From Globicatella sulfidifaciens DSM 15739 (GTDB taxonomy: Bacteria > Bacillota > Bacilli > Lactobacillales > Aerococcaceae): a DNA stretch of 64,000 bases. The notes under the pieces were generated by a model, which did not search any database, was not told where the DNA came from, and was given only the letters and a program-made list of their open reading frames with translations. The position numbers and the translations under genes are program-made. The stretch lies in assembly GCF_900167405.1 (NCBI RefSeq), contig NZ_FUWO01000003.1:65571-129570 (forward strand), written 5' to 3'. Positions 26,582-35,080 of this stretch are shown piece after piece (position 1 is the stretch's first letter; each line of letters starts with the position of its first letter).

Positions 26582-29466
26582 TGGAACAAATAACAAAAAA
26601 ATTTAATCAATTATATCAAACAAAAAAAGGACTCTATATCCTAAGTTTTATTTTACCAATTGCGATTATGTTGGTCGTATGGGCCTTTATGGGAGTTTAC
26701 CCATTTGGAGACGAAACCCTAATGTCAGTCGATTTTGGACAGCAATATATCGACTTCTTCCGTTTGTATAAACGGACACTTTGGACAGGGGATTTAAGTA
26801 ATTTATTTTATTCATTTTCTAAATCAATTGGTGGCACAATGATTAGTAACTGGGCTTACTATTTAATGAGTCCATTTTATTTAATCTACGCGCTATTTCC
26901 AGCGGGTGAATTTCGCTTAGCAACGACTATCATTATTGGTTTACGTTATGGCTTTATTGCCTTATCATTCGCGCATTTACTCATTAAACGTTACAATGGT
27001 CATTTAAATGATCGTCGTTTCTTAGTGCCATTGTTGTCAACCGTTTATGCTTTAGCAGGTTTTTTAGTTGCTTATCAAATGAATATCATTTTTTACGATG
27101 GGATGATCATGTTACCATTGGTCATTTTAGCCCTAGAAGAAGTATTAGACGGTGGCAAAGGATATAAATTTGCGTTAATCATTGCCTTAACTTTATTCTT
27201 ACAATATTATATGGGCTACATGATTTGTTTATTCGTTATCTTATATACGATATTTTATATGTCGAGTCGCCAATTATTCAGTAAAACTTCCTTATTACGT
27301 ATTTTAAGAGCGGCCATCTATGCTATCTTAGGGGCAGGGATGGTGATGTGGTTATTATACCCTGTTTTTATGGACTTATTAATTTCTAAAGGTGCGTATG
27401 GTAGTCAATTAACTTTCGAGTGGAAGATGCAAATCAATCCTCTAGATGCTCTGGCAAAATTAATGATTGGTGCTTTTGACAGTCAATCGTGGCCAGCAGG
27501 ACCTAATTTACCCAATATCTTTGTCGGTAGTTTAGGATTATTTGGGACGGGTGTATTCTTTGCGAATCGCTCCATCTCTAAAAAACAAAAAATAGCGGCT
27601 ATATTTGTTTTTGCGGTCTTTTTCATTTCAATTGTCAATTTATTTTTCAATAAAATTTGGCATATGGGGCAAACACCGGCTGGCTTCTTTTATCGATTCT
27701 CATGGATTATTTCATTCTTCATGGTCTTATTAACGTATCGTGGCCTTCATAATTGGCGCAGTGTCAGTTGGCCATTAGTGATGGTTTCATCGGCCTTTAT
27801 CTATTTAGCCGCTGAATGGACCTATTCAAATGAATTTTCATTTTTCAATTTTGATGCAACGAGTGAAGTAGTGCCATTATTGGAAAATTATTTAGCATTA
27901 ATTTTACGAGTGTTAATCGTGTTGTTTATATTCTCATTGTACAAATACCGTCATATTGGACGACAACGATTAATATCAATGATAGGTGGTTCAGTCCTAA
28001 TCTTTATTGCCGTTTCACTATTAAATCATTTTGGTTATTTAGTTAAATTACAAACTTTATCACTTACGATTTGGATTTTTGTACTTTTCGTTTTAGCTTT
28101 TGGTTTTAAAAAATCAAGTTATTTAGTGATTAGTTTACTCACAATTTTTGAATTAGGGCTTAATGCTTATATCGTTCAAAGTCGAATGAATTATGACGAT
28201 GCCTCAAAATTTAGAGATGCACAATTATCCGTTTTACCGGTAATCGATTTAATTCGTCCAAGTAAAGAGGGAGAATTTTACCGTATTAATAAAATGTTTG
28301 AGCGAAGTAAAAATGATCCCTTCATGTTTGATTATCCTGGTATGACTCATTTTAGTTCAAATATGGAACGATCCACCTTGAATTTCATGACAGCCGTAGG
28401 AGATTCAGGCAGTAATGCTTCGAGCTTCTATGGTAACGGAACTGCCTTTATGGACGCTTTCTACGGCATTCGTTATGTAGTAGATTACCAAGATTATACG
28501 AATGATGATGTCCAACAATATCCTAATCGTCGTTTCTTCCATCGTAATTCTACCCGTAGTGATTTACTCGATTATTATCAATTATATTGGGAAGATGAAC
28601 GCTTTAAAATATATGAAAATCAGAATGTATTGCCAATAGCTTTTGGTGTTAATGAACAGACCGTGAATTTAGAAATTCACCCTAACCAAGTTGCCCATAC
28701 GAACAATCAAATTTTATCGGCTATCAGTGGACAGGAATTGCAAGTCTTTAAATCATATCTGTTTGAAAACATTGAATTAATCAATGTAAAAAAAGAAGAA
28801 ACAGCTTCTGGTAAAGTTATTTATAAAAAGATAGATGAAAGCCAAGAAGGTGAAATTAAATTTACCTTTACGCCACAAACAGATGCGACCTATTATATTA
28901 ACGCGCCTTTAGCCTTAAAACGTCAAAAAGGTGGTAAGACTGAAATTAAGTTGAATGGTCGTTGGTATGATTATCAACATTCATTTGATGGTCAGCAATT
29001 ATGGAATATTGCCAATAAACAAAAAGGCCAAACACAAGAAATGGTCTTAACGTTAGGAACGACGAAGGAACTTGATTTAACAGATATGTACGTCATTACA
29101 GCTGATCAAAGCATTAGTGAACAAATCATCGCACATCGTAAACAACAAGGGATGAAAGTGACCGAGTGGGGGAATACCTTAATGAAAGGGACGGTTAATA
29201 TTACCGATGATAGTCGTTATATGATGACTTCGATTCCCTATAATCAAGGTTGGACCGTGACCGTTGATGGCCAAGAAGTGCCAATCAAAGAGACCTGGGG
29301 TGCTTTTATTTCATTCCCAATTACTAAAGGAACTCACGAAATTGAAATGATGTTTACACCAGACGGTTGGAGTATTGGTTGGATGATAACAGGTGTTTCA
29401 ATTTTTGGCTTGATAGTGTATAGTTTACTAGAGAAAAATAAAAGAAAGCCTGTGGTAAATGGATGA
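26581..29466 (+). CDS. YfhO family GT-C membrane glycosyltransferase
   Basis: YfhO-type proteins transfer lipid-linked sugars onto envelope polymers such as lipoteichoic acid outside the cell. The 961-residue product starts with GTG 26581, overlapping the upstream stop (TAGTG). It has about 12 hydrophobic segments in the first 560 residues, with the catalytic-loop type sequence SVDFGQQYIDFFR near residue 50. A large outside domain (about 560-930) and a final span near 935-955 follow. It overlaps the GtrA-like gene by four bases. Confidence 0.92.
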   Translation: MEQITKKFNQLYQTKKGLYILSFILPIAIMLVVWAFMGVYPFGDETLMSVDFGQQYIDFFRLYKRTLWTGDLSNLFYSFSKSIGGTMISNWAYYLMSPFYLIYALFPAGEFRLATTIIIGLRYGFIALSFAHLLIKRYNGHLNDRRFLVPLLSTVYALAGFLVAYQMNIIFYDGMIMLPLVILALEEVLDGGKGYKFALIIALTLFLQYYMGYMICLFVILYTIFYMSSRQLFSKTSLLRILRAAIYAILGAGMVMWLLYPVFMDLLISKGAYGSQLTFEWKMQINPLDALAKLMIGAFDSQSWPAGPNLPNIFVGSLGLFGTGVFFANRSISKKQKIAAIFVFAVFFISIVNLFFNKIWHMGQTPAGFFYRFSWIISFFMVLLTYRGLHNWRSVSWPLVMVSSAFIYLAAEWTYSNEFSFFNFDATSEVVPLLENYLALILRVLIVLFIFSLYKYRHIGRQRLISMIGGSVLIFIAVSLLNHFGYLVKLQTLSLTIWIFVLFVLAFGFKKSSYLVISLLTIFELGLNAYIVQSRMNYDDASKFRDAQLSVLPVIDLIRPSKEGEFYRINKMFERSKNDPFMFDYPGMTHFSSNMERSTLNFMTAVGDSGSNASSFYGNGTAFMDAFYGIRYVVDYQDYTNDDVQQYPNRRFFHRNSTRSDLLDYYQLYWEDERFKIYENQNVLPIAFGVNEQTVNLEIHPNQVAHTNNQILSAISGQELQVFKSYLFENIELINVKKEETASGKVIYKKIDESQEGEIKFTFTPQTDATYYINAPLALKRQKGGKTEIKLNGRWYDYQHSFDGQQLWNIANKQKGQTQEMVLTLGTTKELDLTDMYVITADQSISEQIIAHRKQQGMKVTEWGNTLMKGTVNITDDSRYMMTSIPYNQGWTVTVDGQEVPIKETWGAFISFPITKGTHEIEMMFTPDGWSIGWMITGVSIFGLIVYSLLEKNKRKPVVNG

Positions 29467-29852
29467 GAAAATTATTCGAACAAATTATTAAATTCGGTAT
29501 CGTAGGCGTCATTGCAACAGTAATTGATTGGATCATTTTTTATACTTTATTTAATGCATTTGGAGTGTGGTATATTTTAGCGAAATTTATCGCTTTTGTC
29601 ATTGCCACCATCTTTAATTATTATTTAAGTATGAAATATGTTTTTGTTAGTAAATATTCAGAAACAGAAAAAGGCCGTGAATTTCAATTGTTTGTATTAT
29701 TAAGTGTCATCGGCATGTTGATTACTTTAGCTTTATTATGGTTTACAGTTGAAATATTAGGGATTAATGCCAATTATGCTAATATAATGGTCGCTGTTGT
29801 AGTGATGTGTATCAACTTTGCCATGAGAAAAATTTGGTTAGAACAAAAATAG
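29463..29852 (+). CDS. GtrA-like small membrane protein (probable flippase)
   Basis: A 129-residue protein with four membrane spans of the GtrA family, proposed to flip undecaprenyl-phosphate sugars across the membrane. The motifs KFGIVGVIATVIDWIIFY at the start and FIIATIFNYYLSMKYVF-like sequence match the family. The start overlaps the yfhO-like stop (ATGA). It completes the GT2, GT-C and flippase set. The flippase role is by homology. Confidence 0.9.
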   Translation: MRKLFEQIIKFGIVGVIATVIDWIIFYTLFNAFGVWYILAKFIAFVIATIFNYYLSMKYVFVSKYSETEKGREFQLFVLLSVIGMLITLALLWFTVEILGINANYANIMVAVVVMCINFAMRKIWLEQK

Positions 29853-29858
29853 ATTGGT

Positions 29859-29988
29859 AACTCGATTAATAAAAGAAAGTAGAATAACACTGAAATGGTT
29901 TTATGTTAGGAGCTGAACGGTTAAGAAAACTCCTTAATGGGTAGAACTCCTGTTATTCAAAATCGATTGTTAATCGAGTTTTTATTTG
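29859..29988 (+). ncRNA. Structured leader/terminator between gtrA-like and APC permease genes
   Basis: Outer stem AACTCGATTAA (29859-29869) pairs with TTAATCGAGTT (29970-29980), which runs into TTTTATTT. Inside, GAATAACA (29882-29889) pairs with TGTTATTC (29951-29958). AGGAG at 29908 has two possible partners, CTCCT at 29930 and CTCCT at 29947. A local hairpin TCGATT/AATCGA could compete for the same terminator arm. It could be a large operon terminator or an attenuator for the permease. It matches no riboswitch class I recognise, and the T-box GGTACC core is absent. Confidence 0.5.
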
Positions 29989-30117
29989 ATAAAGGGCGAT
30001 GGAATTTATTTGAAAATGAATGTAAAATATAGGCAATCACAATTTAATTATTTGGGTGATTTACAGAAGCGGTCAATTGAATTTTTATCAGCTAAATTGG
30101 ATGTAGAAGGTGAAGGA

Positions 30118-31467
30118 TTGGAAGAGAAAAATAAAACTTATGGATTATTAACGGCTATTGCGATGATTGTTGGAACCGTAGTGGGATCGGGAATTTATTT
30201 TAAAGCAGATGATATTTTGTCATTTACCGGCGGCAATGTTACCTTAGGAGTCCTAGTTATTTTATTAGGTGCTGTTAACATTGTTTTTGGAAGTTTAACG
30301 TTGGCACAACTAGCATTGAGAACCACTACTAGTGGTGGACTGGCCGGGTATGCTGAAATATACTATAATCAGACCTTTGCCACTGTCATAGGCTTGTTCC
30401 AGTCCTTTATCTATATCCCCGTCATCACAACAGTGGTCACTTGGGTCGCTTCGTCCTATACATTAAGCTTATTGAAGCCCGACGCCAGTTTTGAAGCTGA
30501 AATTATATTAACGATTGTTTACTTATTTATTATTGCAATCATGAACTATTATTCGAAACAATTAGCCGGATTTTTTCAAAGCCTTTCAACCTTTATCAAA
30601 GTCATTCCGTTAATTATTATTATGATAATGGGGTTAATTTGGCAACAGCCGATACCAGCAATTCCTTCAAATTTACCAATCGTTGAACCAAGAGATGTAG
30701 GTTTTGGTTGGTTAGCAGCATTAGTTCCTTTAGCATTCACCTTTGATGGGTGGAATGTGGTCACGAATATTGCACCAGAATTAAAAAATGCCAAACGTAA
30801 TTTACCATTGGCCTATATTTTGGGACCTATTTTTATTTTAGTTTTATATGTCAGTTATTTTGTCAGTTTAAATAATATTTTAGGCGAAACCTTTATTTTA
30901 TCGACGGGCAACCATTCAGTTAATTTTGCCTTTAATATGATCTTTGGTAGAGCTTTAGGGAATGTCTTAATTATCATTGTGGTTATTTCAGTTTTAGGAG
31001 TAGCCAACGGCATGTTTTTAGCTAATATTCGTTTACCTCAAGCAATGGCTGAAAAAGGGTGGTTAAAGTCCGAATCATTAAAAAAATTACATCCACAACA
31101 TCAACTATCGACTCATTCGACACTGTTAGTAATGGTAATCAATCTTCTTTGGTTAGTGATTCACTACTTTGTTTTTAAATATCAATGGTTGCCTAATTCA
31201 GATATTTCAGAAAGTGCCGTGGTCTTTAATAATTTATGCTTATTACCGATTTATTACTTAGTCTTCCAATTATATAAAAAAGGACAGATTAAAAATAAAT
31301 TTTTTGGAATTATCGCCCCATTATTTGCGACTTTAGGCATTTTAGTAATCGTACTTGGTAATTTTATTCTAAATTTTAAAGCGGCCTTGATTACGTCGAT
31401 AGTGGGAATCTTATTTATATTGTTATTTTGGTCATACGCTAAGCGACAACAAAGCTACCAACCGTGA
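30118..31467 (+). CDS. APC superfamily amino-acid permease
   Basis: An amino-acid/polyamine/organocation transporter with about 12 spans and the family opening AIAMIVGTVVGSGIYFKA, plus FDGWNVVTNIAPELKN in span 6. The start is uncertain. TTG 30118 has the best site (AGAAGGTG) and gives 449 residues beginning just before span 1, as in relatives. The frame stays open to TTG 29986, and ATG 30016 would add 34 residues but lacks a site. The substrate is unknown, though the subgroup includes Ser/Thr-type exchangers. Confidence 0.85.
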   Translation: MEEKNKTYGLLTAIAMIVGTVVGSGIYFKADDILSFTGGNVTLGVLVILLGAVNIVFGSLTLAQLALRTTTSGGLAGYAEIYYNQTFATVIGLFQSFIYIPVITTVVTWVASSYTLSLLKPDASFEAEIILTIVYLFIIAIMNYYSKQLAGFFQSLSTFIKVIPLIIIMIMGLIWQQPIPAIPSNLPIVEPRDVGFGWLAALVPLAFTFDGWNVVTNIAPELKNAKRNLPLAYILGPIFILVLYVSYFVSLNNILGETFILSTGNHSVNFAFNMIFGRALGNVLIIIVVISVLGVANGMFLANIRLPQAMAEKGWLKSESLKKLHPQHQLSTHSTLLVMVINLLWLVIHYFVFKYQWLPNSDISESAVVFNNLCLLPIYYLVFQLYKKGQIKNKFFGIIAPLFATLGILVIVLGNFILNFKAALITSIVGILFILLFWSYAKRQQSYQP

Positions 31468-31522
31468 TAAAGGATTGCGATTGGACAAATACTTTGAAAA
31501 TTCCATTAGTTCCAAATTTTTT

Positions 31523-31716
31523 ATAGTGCAGTGGTTGAGGGAACTCAAATTGGGCCTTCAAGAGGATCAGTATAGGGTGGGCATCAACTAGATAAATATA
31601 GTCATGTTATTGTTTGTTAATTAAGAGCGCAGTGGTTTAATGGTTTCAAAATATGCAGTAGTGGGCAGAGGAAGTGATAATCGATTGATTTTCTACTTTT
31701 TCTGCCCAGTTTCTTT
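31523..31716 (+). repeat. Intergenic A-A-B repeat unit (degenerate)
   Basis: Two A boxes (GTGCAGTGGTTGAG near 31525 and GCGCAGTGGTTTAATGG near 31627) are followed by a B hairpin at 31661-31709 with arms GGGCAGAG and CTGCCCA. The unit head GGGTGGGCATCAACTAGATAA at about 31577-31597 resembles the heads of the other copies. It ends just before the IS element. Confidence 0.75.
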
Positions 31717-31748
31717 ATATCGGATAATGTGATTATATTAACTAGGTG

Positions 31749-32989
31749 TGTTGTAAAATTAATTGCAACACTCAGTAATTTCTGAAAATACAAAAAGACA
31801 TGAAGATTCGTTATACTTAAATCACCACAAAATAAGCAAAGGAGAATCTTCATGTCCACAGGTAATTATAACACAAATCAGACTCGATCATTTACTCATT
31901 TAGATTTTAAAGAAAGACAGCTGATAGAAAAATGGTTAAATGAAGATGTTAATAAAGCAGAGATAGGCAGACGCCTTGGGCGTAACCGTTCCACAATTCA
32001 TAGAGAAATCAATCGAGGAAAAGTAGAACAAATCAAACAGATCAATGGCTATAATAAGAAAGTCACTGTGTACTATTCAGATTCCGGTCAATCTATTTAT
32101 GAAAAACGACGAGCAAAGAGTGTCCGAAAAAGATTGTTTCTTTCTCGAGCGCTTTCTTCTCTGCGCTGGAAGATGCCTTCACAAAAGGGTGGTTTAAAGG
32201 GAAACAGCGTCTCTACAACATAAAGACATTCATAGCTCTTTATAGAAAAAAGCATCCTGTAGAGAATATACCAACGTTTAAAACCGTCTATTCTTATATA
32301 CGTCAAGGTCTTTTGTCTATCAAACCACATGACTTACCTGTCATGTATCGTCTGAAACCAAGAAAAAACCAACATAGTAACCCTAAGGGCAAAAATAAAA
32401 GAATCCTAGGTACCAGTATCACCGATCGTCCAGAGGACGTATTATCAAGAGAAACATTTGGACACTGGGAAGCTGATCTGGTTAAAGGGAAGAAAACGAA
32501 AAATGAACCGGCAATCATTACCTTGGCGGAGAGAAAAACACGCTATGCCATTACTAAGAAAATCAGCGACTATAAAAGTCAAACGGTTAAAAATGCCTTT
32601 GAAGAGATTCTAGCAGATAACCCTAACCTATTTGCTTCAATAACTTTTGATAATGGTTCTGAATTCTCCTTAATGTCTGAACTCAATACAGACGTATATT
32701 TTTGTCATACCTACGCATCCTGGGAACGGGGCTCAAACGAAAACTTCAATAAACTGTTGAGAGAATTCATCCCTAAAGGAAAATCCATCCATCTTTTTTC
32801 AGAAATGGATATCGATCAAGCCACTCAGGCAATCAATAAAAGGATTAGAGAAGTGATTGGGCTACGTTCATCAGAAGAGTATTTTCAACAATGTAGTATT
32901 TAAAATTTTTCTTCCCCTAGGGGAAGAAGTAAAGAGATTTAAGTTCATCGAATCATGTAACAGAAAGTGTTGCATTTAACTTTACAACT
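31749..32989 (+). mobile_element. IS30-family insertion sequence, frameshifted
   Basis: Terminal inverted repeats match at about 20 of 23 positions: GTTGTAAAATTAATTGCAAC at 31750 and the complement of GCATTTAACTTTACAAC ending at 32988. One transposase gene fills the element. The 14-base direct repeat GATTATATTAACTA lies on both sides (31731-31744 and 32993-33006), which is longer than the 2-4 base duplication usual for IS30. Confidence 0.85.
31852..32903 (+). pseudogene. IS30-family transposase, interrupted by a frameshift
   Basis: The first frame (31852-32223) carries the N-terminal HTH, FTHLDFKERQLIEKWL and GRNRSTIHREINRG. From about 32140 homology continues in the -1 frame through SALEDAFTKGWFKGKQRLYN, which has no stop, to 32903. 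The second part holds the DDE residues: Asp in FGHWEADLVKG, Asp in ITFDNGSEF and Glu in SNENFNKLLREF. The break lies near 32130-32160 in TTTCTTTCTCGAGCGC. No classic slippery heptamer is in phase, so a disabling one-base loss is more likely than programmed frameshifting. Confidence 0.85.
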
Positions 32990-33028
32990 CAAGATTATAT
33001 TAACTACAATTATTTTCTAAAAAAGCAC

Positions 33029-33057
33029 TTGCAATTGATGACTTAGAGGTATATAAT
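33029..33057 (+). promoter_or_regulatory. Promoter of tRNA-Lys
   Basis: TTGCAA, a 17-base spacer and TATAAT, 13 bases before the tRNA. Confidence 0.75.
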
Positions 33058-33070
33058 ATATTTTTGTAAC

Positions 33071-33143
33071 GGGCTGTTAGCTCAGTAGGTAGAGCAACTG
33101 ACTCTTAATCAGTGGGTCGCGGGTTCGATCCCCTCACAGCCCA
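33071..33143 (+). tRNA. tRNA-Lys (anticodon CTT)
   Basis: A 73-base cloverleaf: acceptor GGGCTGT/ACAGCCC, D arm GCTC/GAGC, anticodon stem ACTGA/TCAGT with loop CTCTTAA (anticodon CTT, codon AAG), T loop TTCGATC, discriminator A. CCA is not encoded. Confidence 0.97.
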
Positions 33144-33173
33144 GTCGTAGCACAGAAGCCAATTTGACTATAA

Positions 33174-33202
33174 TTGACTTTTGTGCTTTTATGTATTATA
33201 AT
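33174..33202 (+). promoter_or_regulatory. Promoter of ssrA
   Basis: TTGACT, a 17-base spacer and TATAAT, 16 bases before the mature tmRNA 5' end. Confidence 0.75.
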
Positions 33203-33218
33203 AAAGACATAATATTAA

Positions 33219-33582
33219 GGGGATGTCATGGTTTCGACAGGTATTGTTCGAGCTAATGACGCGTCAGGAAGGCAGCGACTTCCTAAAAACGCTACAGTTA
33301 AATATAACTGCAAACAATCAAAACAATAATTTCGCTTTAGCAGCCTAAAAACCTGCAGCGAAGATCACCCTGGTATCGCCCATGTACTCAGATCGTGGTC
33401 TCAAATTTAGTGGGATACGTTTTAACTTGCCGTCTGTAAGTTAAAAAAGAGATTATCAGACTCGCGATAGCGGATGCCTGTTTGTCGGCTATGCAGTAGC
33501 TAAATCTTAAATGGATAAACTATTGACGTAGACTCATTGGTGACGAGATATTTGGACAGGAGTTCGAATCTCCTCATCTCCA
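33219..33582 (+). ncRNA. ssrA: Transfer-messenger RNA (tmRNA)
   Basis: tmRNA rescues stalled ribosomes. The 5' end GGGGATGTCATGGTTTCGAC and 3' end GGAGTTCGAATCTCC plus CATCTCC form the tRNA-Ala-like half. The tag reading frame starts at the resume codon GCA near 33311 and encodes ANNQNNNFALAA before TAA, the usual ALAA degradation signal. Pseudoknot regions follow. CCA is not encoded. Confidence 0.97.
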
Positions 33583-33596
33583 CTTTGTATTTTCTA

Positions 33597-33647
33597 TGGT
33601 TTACTACAGCTTCTAAAGCTTGCTAGTAAGCCATTTTTGTTTTTTTA
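33597..33647 (+). terminator. Intrinsic terminator after ssrA
   Basis: TGGTTTACTA pairs with TAGTAAGCCA around an AGCTT/AAGCT inner stem, followed by two T-runs. Confidence 0.88.
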
Positions 33648-33822
33648 CTTGTCTAACATTAGCTAGTATTTGCTATCATTGGCATTCAATTTGGCATTCA
33701 TTTCAGATTTATATAATGAATTAAGGAGCTATTCCTTCACCCACCCAAAACTTTTAATTGTTTCATTATTTATCTTTAACTATGTTATAATATTGCTATA
33801 ATTTGCTAGTGGAGGTTATGAA

Positions 33823-35064
33823 ATGAATAATAATCACTTACAACGTTTTTTACGATATGCAAAAATTAATACTCGTAGTGATATTAATAGTGATGCAATT
33901 CCGTCTACTCCGAGTCAATGGGAATTTGCGGAAATGTTAGTGGAAGAATTAACAGCATTAGGATTTGAAGCAGTACAATTAGATCCACGTGATGCGTATG
34001 TTGTAGCTAAAATTTCTTCCAATATAGAAGGGGATTCTCAACCACCTGCTATCGGCTGGATTGCCCATATTGATACCGCTGATTATCCGGCTGATAATAT
34101 CAAGCCACAAGTTCACGATAACTATGATGGGGAAAATGTCCTATTAAATAAAGAGACCAATCATTGGATGACAACGGAAGAATTTCCAAACTTAAAAAAT
34201 TATATTGGTGAAACCTTAATCACGACTGATGGAACGACTTTACTGGGGGCTGATGATAAAGCGGGGATGGTTTCAATCATTGAAGCCGGAAGATATCTAA
34301 TAGAACATCCGGAAATTAAACATGGTGAATTATGGTTTGCCTTTGGTCCCGATGAAGAAATTGGTAAGGGCGCTCATCGTTTTGAAACGGACAAATTTCC
34401 AGCTGAATTCGCTTATACTGCTGACAGTGGCGTAATCGGAAAATTAGAGTATGAAACATTTAATGCAGCTCGCTTAGCCATTGAAATTGAAGGGACTTCC
34501 GTCCATCCTGGACAAGCTTATGGTCAAATGGTCAATGCTTTAAGTATTGCTGCTGATATTCATCAATTATTTCCTAAAGATGAAGTACCTGAAAAAACCA
34601 AGGGTTACCAAGGTTTTTATATGTTAAGTAATATTAGTGGTCAACTAGATAAGGCACAAATGACCTATATTATTCGCGATCATGATTGGGATAAATTTGA
34701 AGACCGAAAAAATTGGATTGCTGAACAATTAACACAGTTTAATCAGCGATTTGATCGACCGCGCGTTAAGTATGAAATTCAGGATCAATATTATAATATG
34801 GCCAATAAAATCTCTAAAGAATCACTGCCCGTGCAGCTGGCGATTAAATCTTATGAAGCGAACGGGATTACTCCTGATATACAACCATTTAGAGGAGGAA
34901 CAGATGGCTGTATTATAACCTATAAAGGTATTCCAACCCCTAATATTTGTACAGGGGCCGAAAATCTTCATGGCTGTTATGAGTTTGTAACCGTTGAAAG
35001 TATGGAGAAAGTAACGGATATTATTTTAACAATTATTGAGCTAAGTCTTGAAAAAGAGGCTTAA
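33823..35064 (+). CDS. pepT: Peptidase T (tripeptidase)
   Basis: Zinc aminotripeptidase of family M20B that trims tripeptides in the cytoplasm. The 413-residue protein has the first metal ligand in WIAHIDTADYP, the bridging Asp in LLGADDKAGM, the catalytic Glu pair in FGPDEEIGKGA and the late His in PFRGGTDGC and GAENLHGCYEF. ATG 33823 follows GGAGG. The next gene starts 17 bases after the stop. Confidence 0.96.
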   Translation: MNNNHLQRFLRYAKINTRSDINSDAIPSTPSQWEFAEMLVEELTALGFEAVQLDPRDAYVVAKISSNIEGDSQPPAIGWIAHIDTADYPADNIKPQVHDNYDGENVLLNKETNHWMTTEEFPNLKNYIGETLITTDGTTLLGADDKAGMVSIIEAGRYLIEHPEIKHGELWFAFGPDEEIGKGAHRFETDKFPAEFAYTADSGVIGKLEYETFNAARLAIEIEGTSVHPGQAYGQMVNALSIAADIHQLFPKDEVPEKTKGYQGFYMLSNISGQLDKAQMTYIIRDHDWDKFEDRKNWIAEQLTQFNQRFDRPRVKYEIQDQYYNMANKISKESLPVQLAIKSYEANGITPDIQPFRGGTDGCIITYKGIPTPNICTGAENLHGCYEFVTVESMEKVTDIILTIIELSLEKEA

Positions 35065-35080
35065 CATTATAAGGAGTTAT

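Noticed and set aside
29859-29988. T-box or known riboswitch upstream of the APC permease
   Set aside because: The T-box core GGTACC is absent and no conserved block of lysine, SAM, purine or guanidine riboswitches is seen; kept as an unclassified structure.
31852-32313. Programmed -1 frameshifting in the IS30 transposase
   Set aside because: IS30 transposases are normally a single frame and no in-phase slippery heptamer is visible at the break; CGAAAAAGA lacks the needed A6G.
32904-33822. Integrative element inserted at tRNA-Lys or ssrA
   Set aside because: No integrase, no duplicated tRNA or tmRNA end and no foreign gene content follow; only weak short repeats remain.
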